Shown here one piece after another: positions 7,492-17,114 of a stretch of 23,914 nt of DNA. Both the position numbers and the translations under genes were made by a program. The notes beneath the pieces are model-generated. The model saw only the letters and a list, made by a program, of their open reading frames with translations, did no database searches and had not been told where the DNA came from. Source of the stretch: Candidatus Lithacetigena glycinireducens (lineage in GTDB: Bacteria; Coprothermobacterota; HKB111); NCBI GenBank assembly GCA_018725485.1, contig QLUP01000004.1, positions 1 to 23,914 of the forward strand, given 5' to 3'. How positions within the stretch are numbered: the first letter of the stretch is position 1; every line of letters starts with the position of its first letter.

Positions 7492-9457
7492 TAATAACCA
7501 ATCCAACAGAAAACTGTCAGATGAACCACTCAGGATAGCCCTGGTTGGTAGCCCTAATGTAGGTAAATCAACTATTTTCAATTCGCTGTGCGGATTATCC
7601 CAACATGTAGGAAATTGGCCCGGTAAAACAGTAGAAAAAAAAGAAGGCACTACCAGATGTGGGAATAGGGTAATAAAACTGATGGATTTACCAGGAATTT
7701 ACTCGCTTTCAGCTAATTCTGTCGAAGAACAAATTACCAGGAACTATATTGTTGACGAAAAACCCGATTTAGTAATTAATATCGTGGATGCCAGCAATTT
7801 AGAGAGAAACCTGCTGCTTACAACTGAACTTTTAGAACTTACACCCAAGGTAATCGTGGTATTAAATATGATTGATATTGCTAATACTGAAGGATATGAA
7901 ATAGATGTAGAGAAGCTGGAACAACACCTGGGAGTAAAGGTTGTTCCTTTAGTAGCTACCAGAAAAGGGGTAATGGATACCCTATCCTGCCATATAACTT
8001 CTGCTGCAACTGATGTTAATAAAAACCCAGCACTGGTAGACTATCAAGATTTAGAAAGTAAAATATCTTTAATCATCAAAGAAATGGGGAATCATCCTCC
8101 TTATCCTCCAAGGTTTGCGGCTGTTAAAGCCCTGGAAGAAGACGAATTTGTTGTTAACCACCTTAAAGCTGAAAATACCGAACTTCCCGAGGGATATTCT
8201 GAAAAAATTAAACAATTAAGACATTCTTTCATTCATAACCTCATTTCTGAAGTTACTATCAAACGAAGAGAGAGCCAGGGTATAACAGATAAAATTGACA
8301 GGATTGTTCTTTCGCCTATATGGGGAGTGCCGATTCTGTTAACAACCCTTTTTTCTATTTTTTATTTAACCTTTACTATCAGCAGTATTTTTCAAAAACC
8401 TATTGAGCTGCTTTTTTCCGTATCTGGTAGTTTTCTTGAAAATATATTATTACCACTACCATCCTGGGTACCCAGCTTAATTGTTGACGGTATTTTAGCT
8501 GGTGTAGGGGGAGTTATGACCTTTCTCCCGCTTATGACAATATTTTTTATCCTATTTTCCTTATTAGAAGATTCGGGGTATTTTCCCCGGATTGCCTTTA
8601 TTCTGGATAGATTTATGAGTCTTATCGGGTTGCAGGGTAAAGCATTTTTCTCTGTTCTTATGGGTTATGGTTGCAATATCGCAGGGATAATGGCAACCCG
8701 TATCCTGGAAAGAGAAGAAGATAGAGTTCTTTCTATTCTTTTAAACCCAATTATTCCCTGTAGTGCGAGGTTAGGGGTTATTACTCTGATTTCAAGCGCT
8801 TTTTTTGGACATAGAGCAGCTTTTGTGGTTACTTTGTTAATAGTGTTTGACTTACTGTTAATAGGCATTATAGGATTCATTTTCAAAAATATTTTCTTTA
8901 AAAAGAGGTCGTCATATTTTTTGATGGAGCTTCCTCTCTACCATGTTCCCCATTTGAAAACTATATTCCTTTTCTCTTTTGATAGGATAAAAACCTTCAT
9001 CTATAGAGCAGGGACAATTATTGTGTTCCTTTCGGTGATTGTCTGGATATTATCATCTTTTCCCACCAACACTCCCTTAGCAGAAACTTACTTAGGGCGC
9101 CTGGGCCGTATCTTAATGCCCGTTACCAGGTTGATGGGTTTTAACCAGGAATTGACTACCTCGTTACTTACCGGTTTTGTAGCCAAAGAATCTGTGATAT
9201 CAACCCTGGCAATTCTTTACAGTACCGGAGAGGAAACACTGATGAATATTTTACTATCCAAAATATCTCCTCTAACAGCATTTGTATATCTTATAGTAAC
9301 AATGTTATATGTACCCTGTGTTGCCACTATCGCCACCATATTCCGAGAAACTGGTTCATATCGGTGGACAGTTCTGGCAATTATGTACAACCTGGTATTA
9401 GCTACCTTATCAGGAATAGTAATTTATCAGGCTGGAAAACTCCTGGGGTTTGGATAA
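7475..9457 (+). CDS. feoB: FeoB, ferrous iron permease with GTPase domain
   Basis: This 660-residue inner-membrane Fe(II) transporter has a short N-terminal extension and then a G domain: G1 GSPNVGKST (25-33), G3 DLPG (71-74) and G4 NMID (131-134). A helical linker follows, and then a polytopic membrane part from about residue 280. The membrane part carries the conserved GYGCNIAGIMATRIL and PCSARLGV motifs, two Gate-type segments and several more helices. The start is GTG at 7475, within the end of feoA, with only a weak GGTGA ahead of it; no other good in-frame start precedes the G domain. No feoC-like gene follows. Expression is probably controlled with feoA from the promoter at 7203-7232. 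Confidence 0.97.
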   Translation: MNKCHNNNQSNRKLSDEPLRIALVGSPNVGKSTIFNSLCGLSQHVGNWPGKTVEKKEGTTRCGNRVIKLMDLPGIYSLSANSVEEQITRNYIVDEKPDLVINIVDASNLERNLLLTTELLELTPKVIVVLNMIDIANTEGYEIDVEKLEQHLGVKVVPLVATRKGVMDTLSCHITSAATDVNKNPALVDYQDLESKISLIIKEMGNHPPYPPRFAAVKALEEDEFVVNHLKAENTELPEGYSEKIKQLRHSFIHNLISEVTIKRRESQGITDKIDRIVLSPIWGVPILLTTLFSIFYLTFTISSIFQKPIELLFSVSGSFLENILLPLPSWVPSLIVDGILAGVGGVMTFLPLMTIFFILFSLLEDSGYFPRIAFILDRFMSLIGLQGKAFFSVLMGYGCNIAGIMATRILEREEDRVLSILLNPIIPCSARLGVITLISSAFFGHRAAFVVTLLIVFDLLLIGIIGFIFKNIFFKKRSSYFLMELPLYHVPHLKTIFLFSFDRIKTFIYRAGTIIVFLSVIVWILSSFPTNTPLAETYLGRLGRILMPVTRLMGFNQELTTSLLTGFVAKESVISTLAILYSTGEETLMNILLSKISPLTAFVYLIVTMLYVPCVATIATIFRETGSYRWTVLAIMYNLVLATLSGIVIYQAGKLLGFG

Positions 9458-9471
9458 GCAGGTAATTTTGG

Positions 9472-9954
9472 TTAAAATTTATAACCGAACCTGCGAAGTA
9501 GATCTTTCCGAGATTTAATATCCTCTTCAATCTCTATGCCCAGGGGAGAACCGCCATCAATTACTCCCAATACACCCCTACCCTGTTCTGTTTCAGCAAC
9601 TACAACCTCCAGGGGATTAGCAGTTGCTGAAAAGATCGTACAAACCTCAGTAACCATTTTGATTGAGTTTAAGACATTAATAGGAAAACTGTCTTTAAGG
9701 AAAATAATAAAGGAATGTCCTGCACCTATTTTTAATAAATTATTCCTCGCTAAGTCTATCAATTCATCATCATTACCGGTAAAACGGACTAACCTGGGTC
9801 CTGAGGCTTCAGCAAAAGCAACCCCAAAACGAATAAATGGAGAAGAAGAAATTAGTACTTCATAAATATCTTCTACGGTTTTAATGAAATGGGATTGACC
9901 GAGGATAAAGTTGTAAGCCTGAGGGTTTTCAATCTTAACTAATTTAATTTCCAT
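9472..9954 (-). CDS. Adenosine-specific kinase (DUF355 / PF04008 family)
   Basis: This 160-residue protein matches along its length what I recall of the family described structurally as an adenosine-specific kinase: [55 protein letters not shown] and [12 protein letters not shown], ending in RRFGYKF. The biochemical assignment for the family is thin, so the reaction should be treated as provisional. It is soluble. Its ATG follows the stop of the QueT gene with no gap, and GGAGG sits 6 bases upstream inside that gene, so the two are one operon. It converges on feoB, 14 bases away, with no clear terminator between them. Confidence 0.88.
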   Translation of the reverse strand: MEIKLVKIENPQAYNFILGQSHFIKTVEDIYEVLISSSPFIRFGVAFAEASGPRLVRFTGNDDELIDLARNNLLKIGAGHSFIIFLKDSFPINVLNSIKMVTEVCTIFSATANPLEVVVAETEQGRGVLGVIDGGSPLGIEIEEDIKSRKDLLRRFGYKF

Positions 9955-10431
9955 TTAGAACCTCCAAAATAAATATTTTAACCTCTTCTTTAATACCACA
10001 AGCAGGGGTAATCCTATTCCATAACATACCACAAACTGGGAAATACCTATATAGCTAACCATTAACCAATAAGGAATTCCTGTCAGATTGCTTAAGTATA
10101 CCGATACTATAAACGCATTTACAACCACAGGAGGAAGAGGAGCAAGGTAAATGTTAGGAGCTTTTGAAGTAAGATAGGCAGCAATCAAGGTAGCAATACT
10201 TCCAAAAATAATATCCAATAACCCAAAAGGGCTGAACAAATTAGCTATAAAGCACCCAATAAACAGCCCATAAACTGCCTGGGGAAACAGGTAAGGTAAT
10301 ACGGTCAAAGCTTCGGATAACCGCAGTTGGAAAGGTCCATAACTAAGAGGCATTAATAATAGGGTAAGGGCAGCATAGGTAGCTCCGATAATAGATAAAA
10401 AGACTATTTTGCGGATATCTTTTTCCAGCAT
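9955..10431 (-). CDS. queT: QueT-family membrane transporter (predicted queuosine-precursor uptake)
   Basis: This 158-residue polytopic membrane protein has about five hydrophobic segments and matches the QueT family (PF06177). Typical stretches are GATYAALTLLL, FQLRLSEALTVLPYL, GLFIGCFIANL and GLLDIIFGSIATL. Family members act as substrate-binding (S) components of vitamin-type transporters, usually linked to preQ0/preQ1 uptake. The usual preQ1 riboswitch is not visible in the short leader. There is no clear ribosome binding site before the ATG. It is cotranscribed with the adenosine-specific kinase, so a different nucleoside-like substrate is possible. Family is reasonably sure, substrate is not. 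Confidence 0.8.
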   Translation of the reverse strand: MLEKDIRKIVFLSIIGATYAALTLLLMPLSYGPFQLRLSEALTVLPYLFPQAVYGLFIGCFIANLFSPFGLLDIIFGSIATLIAAYLTSKAPNIYLAPLPPVVVNAFIVSVYLSNLTGIPYWLMVSYIGISQFVVCYGIGLPLLVVLKKRLKYLFWRF

Positions 10432-10467
10432 GGATTCTAATATATTAACATAATAAACCAGGATATA

Positions 10468-10476
10468 TGGTATTAT
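10468..10476 (+). promoter_or_regulatory. Extended -10 promoter of ctfA-ctfB-thiolase
   Basis: TG (10468-10469), one base, then TATTAT (10471-10476). No good -35 lies at normal spacing (TTAACA at 10445-10450 is 20 bases away), so an extended -10 promoter is proposed. The transcript would start near 10483, about 30 bases before the ctfA start. Confidence 0.5.
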
Positions 10477-10477
10477 A
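10472..10477 (-). promoter_or_regulatory. -10 box of the queT promoter
   Basis: On the minus strand this is a perfect TATAAT, overlapping the rightward -10 box almost entirely. The -35 is weak (GTGTCA-like). The leader would be about 34 bases. Confidence 0.45.
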
Positions 10478-10513
10478 TCTTAATTTTAACCACCTGACAC
10501 AAGGAGGAATACT

Positions 10514-11176
10514 TTGTTGTCCAAATTAGTGAATAAAGAAGATTTACCAAAAATAATTAAACTCTGGGATGGGATGACCGTCTTAGTTGCTGGTTTTTTG
10601 GGGAATGGAACTCCCGAAATGCTTATAGATTTTTTACTTGAATCCGGGGTAAAGAATCTCAAAATTATAGTAAATGACACTTCTTTCCCCGGTAAGGGTG
10701 TTGCCCGGTTAATTGAAGCTCATAGGGTAAAAAATTTAATTACAACTCATATAGGGACAAACCCTGAAACTCAAAAACAGTTTAACAATCAGGAGTTAGC
10801 TATTGAATTCAGTCCACAGGGAACATTGTTAGAAAGAATAAGGGCTGGAGGTTCTGGACTGGGAGGAATACTCACTCCTGTGGGAATTGGAACCCCTGTG
10901 GAAGAAGGTAAGCAGAAAATCAGGGTAAACGATAGAGAATATATTCTTGAGCTTCCTCTGACCGGGGACCTTTCCATATTAAAAGCCAGAAAAGCAGATA
11001 GTTTTGGAAATCTCGTATACTATGGCACTTCCTGCAACTTCAATCCGGTAATGTCTTTATCTGGAAAAACAGTAATTGCCCAGGTTGATGAGGTAGTGGA
11101 AGTTGGAGAATTAAACCCTAATTTAATTGCTACTCCTGGTATTTTAGTTGATTATATTATCCAAACAAGCAAATAA
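10514..11176 (+). CDS. ctfA: Acetoacetate/butyrate-type CoA-transferase subunit A
   Basis: This is the alpha subunit (220 residues) of a family I, two-subunit CoA-transferase that moves CoA between acetoacetyl-CoA and acetate or butyrate. It resembles clostridial CtfA and AtoD throughout: GFLGNGTPE near the CoA site, ELSPQG-like EFSPQGTLLERIRAGG, GLGGILTPVG and ELPLTGDLSILKA. The start is TTG at 10514, 6 bases after AAGGAGG (10501-10507); the next codon is also TTG and would sit 9 bases away. ctfB follows after 11 bases with its own strong ribosome binding site. The exact acyl specificity (acetate, butyrate or succinate donor) cannot be fixed from sequence. Confidence 0.92.
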   Translation: MLSKLVNKEDLPKIIKLWDGMTVLVAGFLGNGTPEMLIDFLLESGVKNLKIIVNDTSFPGKGVARLIEAHRVKNLITTHIGTNPETQKQFNNQELAIEFSPQGTLLERIRAGGSGLGGILTPVGIGTPVEEGKQKIRVNDREYILELPLTGDLSILKARKADSFGNLVYYGTSCNFNPVMSLSGKTVIAQVDEVVEVGELNPNLIATPGILVDYIIQTSK

Positions 11177-11187
11177 GGAGGTTTATA

Positions 11188-11844
11188 ATGGATTATCGTG
11201 AATTCATAGCCCGAAGAGTTGCTAAAGAGTTTAAAGACGGTGATGTAATAAATGTTGGGTTTGGCATACCGTTAATGTCTACAAGATTCATATCCCCTGA
11301 AATCACTGTCCATATTCATTCAGAAAATGGGATCATCAGGATGGGTGAATCCCCAGAGCTACTGGGACTTCCTGTGGACCCTGATATTACCGATGCTGGG
11401 GGAAACCCTAAAACAATCCTTCCTGGCGGTTCTTTTTTTGATTCACTTCTCTCTTTTGCTTTGATCAGGGGTGGACACCTGGATACTACTGTTTTGGGAG
11501 CTTTACAGGTAGATGAGGAGGGTAACCTGGCTAACTGGATAATTCCCGGAAAACTGGTACCAGGTATAGGAGGGGCTATGGACCTGGCAGTTGGTTCTAA
11601 AAGGGTTATAGTAGCGATGGAACACACCGCTAAAGGAAATCCAAAAATTTTAAAGCGATGCACCTTACCTCTTACAGCCAGAAAAAAAGTAAGCCTGATA
11701 ATTACCGAGATGGGGGTATTCGAAATAACCTCTGAGGGTATGAGTCTAATTGAGATCTCTCCTGAGGTAACGGTGGAAGAAATACAAAAATGCACGGAAG
11801 CAAATTTTTCAGTAAGCCCTACGCTTAAATTAATGGAGGTTTAA
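11188..11844 (+). CDS. ctfB: Acetoacetate/butyrate-type CoA-transferase subunit B (catalytic)
   Basis: This is the beta subunit (218 residues) of the same enzyme. It holds the catalytic glutamate of SENG (E46), which forms the glutamyl-CoA thioester. Other family stretches are VGFGIPLM, LPGGSFFDSLLSFALIRGG, TVLGALQVDEEGNLANW, GGAMDLAVG and CTLPLTA. Length and motifs match CtfB/AtoA. AAGGAGG lies 6 bases before the ATG. The thiolase gene starts one base after its stop, so all three genes form one transcript and act on acetoacetyl-CoA together. Confidence 0.94.
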   Translation: MDYREFIARRVAKEFKDGDVINVGFGIPLMSTRFISPEITVHIHSENGIIRMGESPELLGLPVDPDITDAGGNPKTILPGGSFFDSLLSFALIRGGHLDTTVLGALQVDEEGNLANWIIPGKLVPGIGGAMDLAVGSKRVIVAMEHTAKGNPKILKRCTLPLTARKKVSLIITEMGVFEITSEGMSLIEISPEVTVEEIQKCTEANFSVSPTLKLMEV

Positions 11845-11845
11845 T

Positions 11846-13033
11846 TTGACAAACAATATTGTGATATCTTATCCTTTTAGAACTGCTGTAGGTACTTTTG
11901 GAGGAACCCTTAAGGATATATCAGCTTCAGATCTGGGAGCAACAGTTCTTAAACATATTGTCACCCAGAGTAAAGTTGACCCTTCGGAAATTTCCGACTG
12001 TATATTAGGAAATGTTCTGCAAGCCGGACAGGGCATGAATCCAGCCCGTCAGGTAGTATTAAAAAGCGGACTTCCAGTGACTATACCTGCTATTACTATA
12101 AACCGCGTTTGTGGTTCAGGTTTGCAATCAATCATTTCGGCTGCGCAGTCAATTAAATCAGGGGAGGGAAAGGTAATCATAGCCGGGGGCATTGAAAACA
12201 TGGATATGGCTCCCTATTACCTTAAAAAAGCCCGTTACGGTTACCGCTTAAGCCTTCCATCCGAAGAAATGCTCGATGGCATGGTATACGATGGTCTTTG
12301 GGATATATTTAATAATGTTCATATGGGGCTAACTGCAGAATACATTGCTGAAAAATATTCTATAAGCAGGGAGGAACAAGACATTTTTGCGTATAACAGC
12401 CAGCTAAAAGCTATAAAAGCTATTAGCGAAGGTAGGTTTATTAACCAGATAGTACCCGTTGAGCTACCTTCAAAAAAAGAACCTATTATATTTAAAGAGG
12501 ACGAGCACCCCAGAAAGGATACTACCCTGGATAAATTGTCTAACCTGAAATCGGTATTTAAAAAAGACGGTACAGTAACTGCAGGTAATTCCTCTGGTAT
12601 TAATGATGGCGCAGCTTTGATGCTTATCTCTTCAGAAGAAACAGCAGAAAAATCAGGACTAAAGGTGATGGGAAGATTAGTATCCTATGCTCTGGCAGGC
12701 CTTGAACCCACTCTAATGGGTATGGGTCCAGTACCCGCAATTACTTCAGCTTTAGAAAAGGCCAGGCTAACCTTAAACGATATTGACCTTTTTGAAATTA
12801 ACGAAGCTTTCGCCGCTCAGGCTTTAGGTGTGATAAAAGAACTACAGATACCCGAGGAAAAAAATAATATCAATGGTGGAGCCATTGCCCTGGGACACCC
12901 AATTGGTGCCAGCGGTGCTATATTGATGGTTAAACTACTTCATGAAATGGAAAGACAGCAGAAAAATCTTGGCATAGTTTCTCTATGCGCTGGTGGAGGT
13001 ATGGGAATAGCTGCTATTGTATCCCGATATTAA
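11846..13033 (+). CDS. thlA: Acetyl-CoA C-acetyltransferase (thiolase)
   Basis: This 395-residue thiolase reversibly joins two acetyl-CoA molecules to acetoacetyl-CoA. The acyl-accepting Cys is C89 in NRVCGSG. The active-site loops are NEAF (319-322), GHPIGASGA (H351) and CAGGGMG (C381). Length and motifs match the biosynthetic/degradative acetoacetyl-CoA thiolases ThlA/AtoB. The start is TTG, 5 bases after ATGGAGGT in the end of ctfB. With ctfAB it would either make acetoacetate from acetyl-CoA or consume it; no acetoacetate decarboxylase or hydroxybutyryl-CoA genes are nearby to decide the direction. The symbol atoB would fit equally well. Confidence 0.95.
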   Translation: MTNNIVISYPFRTAVGTFGGTLKDISASDLGATVLKHIVTQSKVDPSEISDCILGNVLQAGQGMNPARQVVLKSGLPVTIPAITINRVCGSGLQSIISAAQSIKSGEGKVIIAGGIENMDMAPYYLKKARYGYRLSLPSEEMLDGMVYDGLWDIFNNVHMGLTAEYIAEKYSISREEQDIFAYNSQLKAIKAISEGRFINQIVPVELPSKKEPIIFKEDEHPRKDTTLDKLSNLKSVFKKDGTVTAGNSSGINDGAALMLISSEETAEKSGLKVMGRLVSYALAGLEPTLMGMGPVPAITSALEKARLTLNDIDLFEINEAFAAQALGVIKELQIPEEKNNINGGAIALGHPIGASGAILMVKLLHEMERQQKNLGIVSLCAGGGMGIAAIVSRY

Positions 13034-13113
13034 ATCATTTGTTAACTAATAATAATTCAGGATAATATTAACTGTTTACTTAAACACCTGACTGCAGAAT
13101 GTGGTCATAATTC

Positions 13114-13142
13114 TTGACAATATATTTCTAATACCTTATATT
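13114..13142 (+). promoter_or_regulatory. Promoter of marR-MATE unit
   Basis: TTGACA (13114-13119), a 17-base spacer and TATATT (13137-13142). The predicted transcript start is near 13149, only about 5 bases before the ATG of the regulator, so the mRNA is practically leaderless and no Shine-Dalgarno is present. Confidence 0.75.
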
Positions 13143-13149
13143 TAGGTAT
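13131..13149. promoter_or_regulatory. Candidate MarR operator (inverted repeat across the -10 box)
   Basis: ATACCT (13131-13136) and AGGTAT (13144-13149) form a perfect 6-base inverted repeat separated by 7 bases that contain the -10 box. Size and spacing suit a dimeric MarR-family repressor, and the position predicts self-repression together with the exporter gene. Confidence 0.65.
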
Positions 13150-13154
13150 ACGAA

Positions 13155-13586
13155 ATGGATATTAATTATTTTAAACGCATAGAAAAAATACTCAGGAACA
13201 TAAACCGTATTATGAATGTTGAGTTAAGACGCGAGGCTACTCGTATGGACATTAATTTAACTCAGTTCTATATTCTAACTTTCCTCACCTCTTACCCTCT
13301 GAGCCCAATCGGTGAACTAAGCCGAAAGTTTGAACTCAGCCCATCTACTATGACTGCTCATATGGATATATTAGAATCTAAAGGGTTTATTACCAGAATA
13401 AGAGAAGATGAAGACAGGAGAGTTGTCAAACTTGATTTAACTCCTGAAGGTAAAACTTTTATTAACAACCTCGTCGCAAGCAGGGTTGAAGTTTTAAGAA
13501 AAGCGTTACTCAATCTTGATGAGCAAAAATACCTGGACATAGAAGAAGTCCTTTCTTACCTCGAAGGCAAGCTACTTGCTCAGTAA
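13155..13586 (+). CDS. MarR-family transcriptional regulator
   Basis: This 143-residue winged-helix regulator has dimerisation helices at both ends and a central DNA-binding unit. Recognition-helix region: LSRKFELSPSTMTAHMDILE. The wing contains EDEDRRVVKLDLTPEG, with the conserved DRR. MarR proteins usually repress their own operon and a linked exporter until a small ligand binds. That fits here, because the next gene is a MATE exporter overlapping by 11 bases and an inverted repeat covers the promoter. The ligand is unknown. The ATG at 13155 lies immediately after the predicted transcript start. Confidence 0.93.
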   Translation: MDINYFKRIEKILRNINRIMNVELRREATRMDINLTQFYILTFLTSYPLSPIGELSRKFELSPSTMTAHMDILESKGFITRIREDEDRRVVKLDLTPEGKTFINNLVASRVEVLRKALLNLDEQKYLDIEEVLSYLEGKLLAQ

Positions 13587-14937
13587 TTTCATTTATGGTA
13601 ATAACGCAGCAAAAATATTTTTAAGAAGGGAAATTTTCAGAGTAGCCCTTCCGGTAGTGGGCGAACAGTTCACTTTATCAATTTATGCCCTGGTTAACAC
13701 AGCTATTATTGGTATTCTCGGCCCGCTTTATCTTTCAGCTGTTGGATTATGCCATCAGATTACCATGACCATTGGTGCTATTCTGGCTTTCCTGGTAGTG
13801 GGGACAACTGTTCTAATTTCCCATAAAGTTGGAGCAAAGGATTACGATGGTGCCAGGGAGGTAATTTATAATTCGTTGATTTTAGCGTTAATAACCGGTA
13901 CTATATTAAGTCTTTCTGCCTGGTTTTATCCGGAAAAGTTTTTCATCTTCTTTAAAATGGAAGAAGCCCTGATTAGGGAAACTTCTACCTATTTTAAATA
14001 TGCCATGGCACCTGGTATTTTTTATGTATTGGCTTTAATTATACCCGCAATTTTCAGGGGATACGGCGATACGCGCACACCATTTTTCCTTTCCTTAATT
14101 TTTATAATAATTAACATCTGTCTTGATTTAATTCTTATTACCGGGAAGTTTGGATTGCCAGCTCTGGGAGTTAAAGGAGCTGCTTTTGCCTTTGGTATAA
14201 CCCGAGTGTTAATGGCAATATCATATTTACTTCTTCTCTTTTTCCAGAGAAGAAAGATACAACCAAAAATAGGCTTTCGTCTTTTAAACCTAAAAAGTGT
14301 CGTCGCCTTATTTAAACTCGGTATTCCAGCTTCTATGGAACAAATCTTGTTCACTACAGGACTATTAGTATTCAGTGGTATGGTTTTAACCCTGGGAACC
14401 AAAACTTTCGCTGCTCACAGGATAGCCCTTAATATTGAGTCCCTTTCTTTTGTTATAGGGTGGGGCTTTGCTATGGCAGCCACAGTTCTGGTAGGCCAAA
14501 GCAGGGGTAAATTAAACGAAACCAGGGCTTTTGATATTGCTATGGAAACACTTAAGCTGGGAGCTATAGTAATGGGTTTTATTGGTTTATTATTATTTTT
14601 GTTTTCTAAGTCAATGGTTATGTTGTTTTCTAAGGATATGGAAGTAATTCTTGCTTCTTCACAAGTATTGCGAATAATCGCTGTCCTTCAGGTTTTCCTG
14701 GCTGCTCACTTTATTATGGCTGGTTCTTTAAGAGGTGCTGGAGATACTCGTTTCCCCATGTTTACTACCAGTGTGGGAGCCTGGTTGATCAGAATACCTA
14801 TAGCCTATTTATTAGTCTTTGTTTATGAATGGGGTTTATTAGGTGCCTGGATAGCTATGAGTATAGATATTCTTTTCAAAGCCACTTTAAACTTCCTGAG
14901 GTTTTATTCCCGAGTTTGGCAAAAAATAAAAGTGTAA
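13576..14937 (+). CDS. MATE-family multidrug/metabolite exporter
   Basis: This is a polytopic membrane exporter of 453 residues with about twelve hydrophobic segments in two related halves. It is recognised by the MATE pattern: an early VVGEQFTLSIYALVNTAI helix, GDTRTP (and GDTRFP in the second half) after RGYG/RGAG, and GVKGAAFAFG. MATE proteins expel cationic drugs or metabolites using Na+ or H+ gradients. The start is TTG at 13576, inside the end of the MarR gene, with GAAGG 8 bases upstream; no in-frame ATG is better placed. Regulation by the upstream MarR protein is inferred. The substrate is unknown. Confidence 0.92.
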   Translation: MLSNFIYGNNAAKIFLRREIFRVALPVVGEQFTLSIYALVNTAIIGILGPLYLSAVGLCHQITMTIGAILAFLVVGTTVLISHKVGAKDYDGAREVIYNSLILALITGTILSLSAWFYPEKFFIFFKMEEALIRETSTYFKYAMAPGIFYVLALIIPAIFRGYGDTRTPFFLSLIFIIINICLDLILITGKFGLPALGVKGAAFAFGITRVLMAISYLLLLFFQRRKIQPKIGFRLLNLKSVVALFKLGIPASMEQILFTTGLLVFSGMVLTLGTKTFAAHRIALNIESLSFVIGWGFAMAATVLVGQSRGKLNETRAFDIAMETLKLGAIVMGFIGLLLFLFSKSMVMLFSKDMEVILASSQVLRIIAVLQVFLAAHFIMAGSLRGAGDTRFPMFTTSVGAWLIRIPIAYLLVFVYEWGLLGAWIAMSIDILFKATLNFLRFYSRVWQKIKV

Positions 14938-14964
14938 TATTGATAAAGTGTCTAACTTTATTTA

Positions 14965-14973
14965 TGGTATAAT
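14965..14973 (+). promoter_or_regulatory. Extended -10 promoter of groES-groEL
   Basis: TG (14965-14966), one base, then a perfect TATAAT (14968-14973). No -35 is seen at 16-18 bases. The predicted start near 14980 gives a leader of about 95 bases. No CIRCE repeat (TTAGCACTC-N9-GAGTGCTAA) accompanies it. Confidence 0.5.
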
Positions 14974-14990
14974 CATTTGTTATAAATCTT

Positions 14991-15041
14991 ATTACCCGAT
15001 TATGTTTAATTTTATTGTTTTTTTGGGTAATTATATTTTTT
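14991..15041 (+). other. Leader inverted repeat before groES
   Basis: ATTACCC (14991-14997) and GGGTAAT (15025-15031) are complementary across a 27-base AT-rich loop and are followed by TATATTTTTT. It could be a weak attenuator or a heat-labile leader structure, or a coincidence in AT-rich DNA. Confidence 0.3.
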
Positions 15042-15062
15042 GAATAGGATAAGTAATAAAAT

Positions 15063-15067
15063 GGAGG
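15063..15067 (+). promoter_or_regulatory. Ribosome binding site deciding the groES start
   Basis: GGAGG lies 8 bases before the ATG at 15076. It places the start at [10 protein letters not shown] rather than at the upstream in-frame TTG (15040) or ATG (15061), which would add residues not found in GroES. Confidence 0.85.
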
Positions 15068-15075
15068 TTGATTTA

Positions 15076-17006
<1,931 letters not shown>

Positions 17007-17032
17007 TATATAAAACTACCTGAATGTTATTT

Positions 17033-17072
17033 AAAAACCCCCCTTCCTGAATAAGGAGGGGGTTTATTTTTT
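17033..17072 (+). terminator. Rho-independent terminator after groEL
   Basis: AAACCCCC pairs with GGGGGTTT, and TCCT pairs with AGGA inside it past a small bulge. The loop is short and the stem is followed by TATTTTTT. This is a clear intrinsic terminator about 30 bases past the groEL stop. Confidence 0.9.
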
Positions 17073-17082
17073 AGATATTTGA

Positions 17083-17088
17083 TATAAT
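17083..17088 (+). promoter_or_regulatory. -10 box of the deacetylase promoter
   Basis: Perfect TATAAT just after the groEL terminator. The -35 position would fall in the terminator stem and does not match the consensus, so support rests on the -10 alone. The predicted start is near 17095, about 20 bases before the gene. Confidence 0.4.
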
Positions 17089-17114
17089 ATGTATATTAGT
17101 GTAATGCATATAAA

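Larger units (their letters stand above)
10462..10479. promoter_or_regulatory. Candidate operator over divergent promoters
   Basis: The perfect inverted repeat GATATA-TGGTAT-TATATC covers the -10 boxes of both the leftward queT and rightward ctfA promoters. The region is AT-rich, so chance cannot be excluded, but its position could allow one regulator to control both directions. Confidence 0.35.

Noticed and set aside
9470-9486. GGTTA/TAACC inverted repeat between feoB and the adenosine-specific kinase as a terminator
   Set aside because: The stem has only five AT-rich pairs and no T-run on either strand, so it is too weak to call.
10432-10465. preQ1 riboswitch before queT
   Set aside because: The leader of about 34 bases lacks the AGAGGTTC-type stem and the A-rich tail of the preQ1-I class, and there is no room for the larger classes.
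11316-11795. 159-codon open frame antisense to ctfB
   Set aside because: It lies wholly inside a well-conserved gene, its product is a low-complexity Ser/Pro/Ile-rich translation, and it has no recognisable domain.
14022-14402. 126-codon open frame antisense to the MATE gene
   Set aside because: It is a shadow of the conserved exporter frame, rich in Lys/Arg/Ile/Pro, with no domain or ribosome binding site.
15040-15075. Upstream TTG and ATG starts that lengthen GroES
   Set aside because: They would translate the GGAGG that serves the ATG at 15076 and add 12 or 5 residues absent from GroES proteins.
14938-15075. CIRCE operator before groES
   Set aside because: Only AGTGTCTAA (14947-14955) vaguely resembles one half-site, and no partner arm lies at the required spacing.
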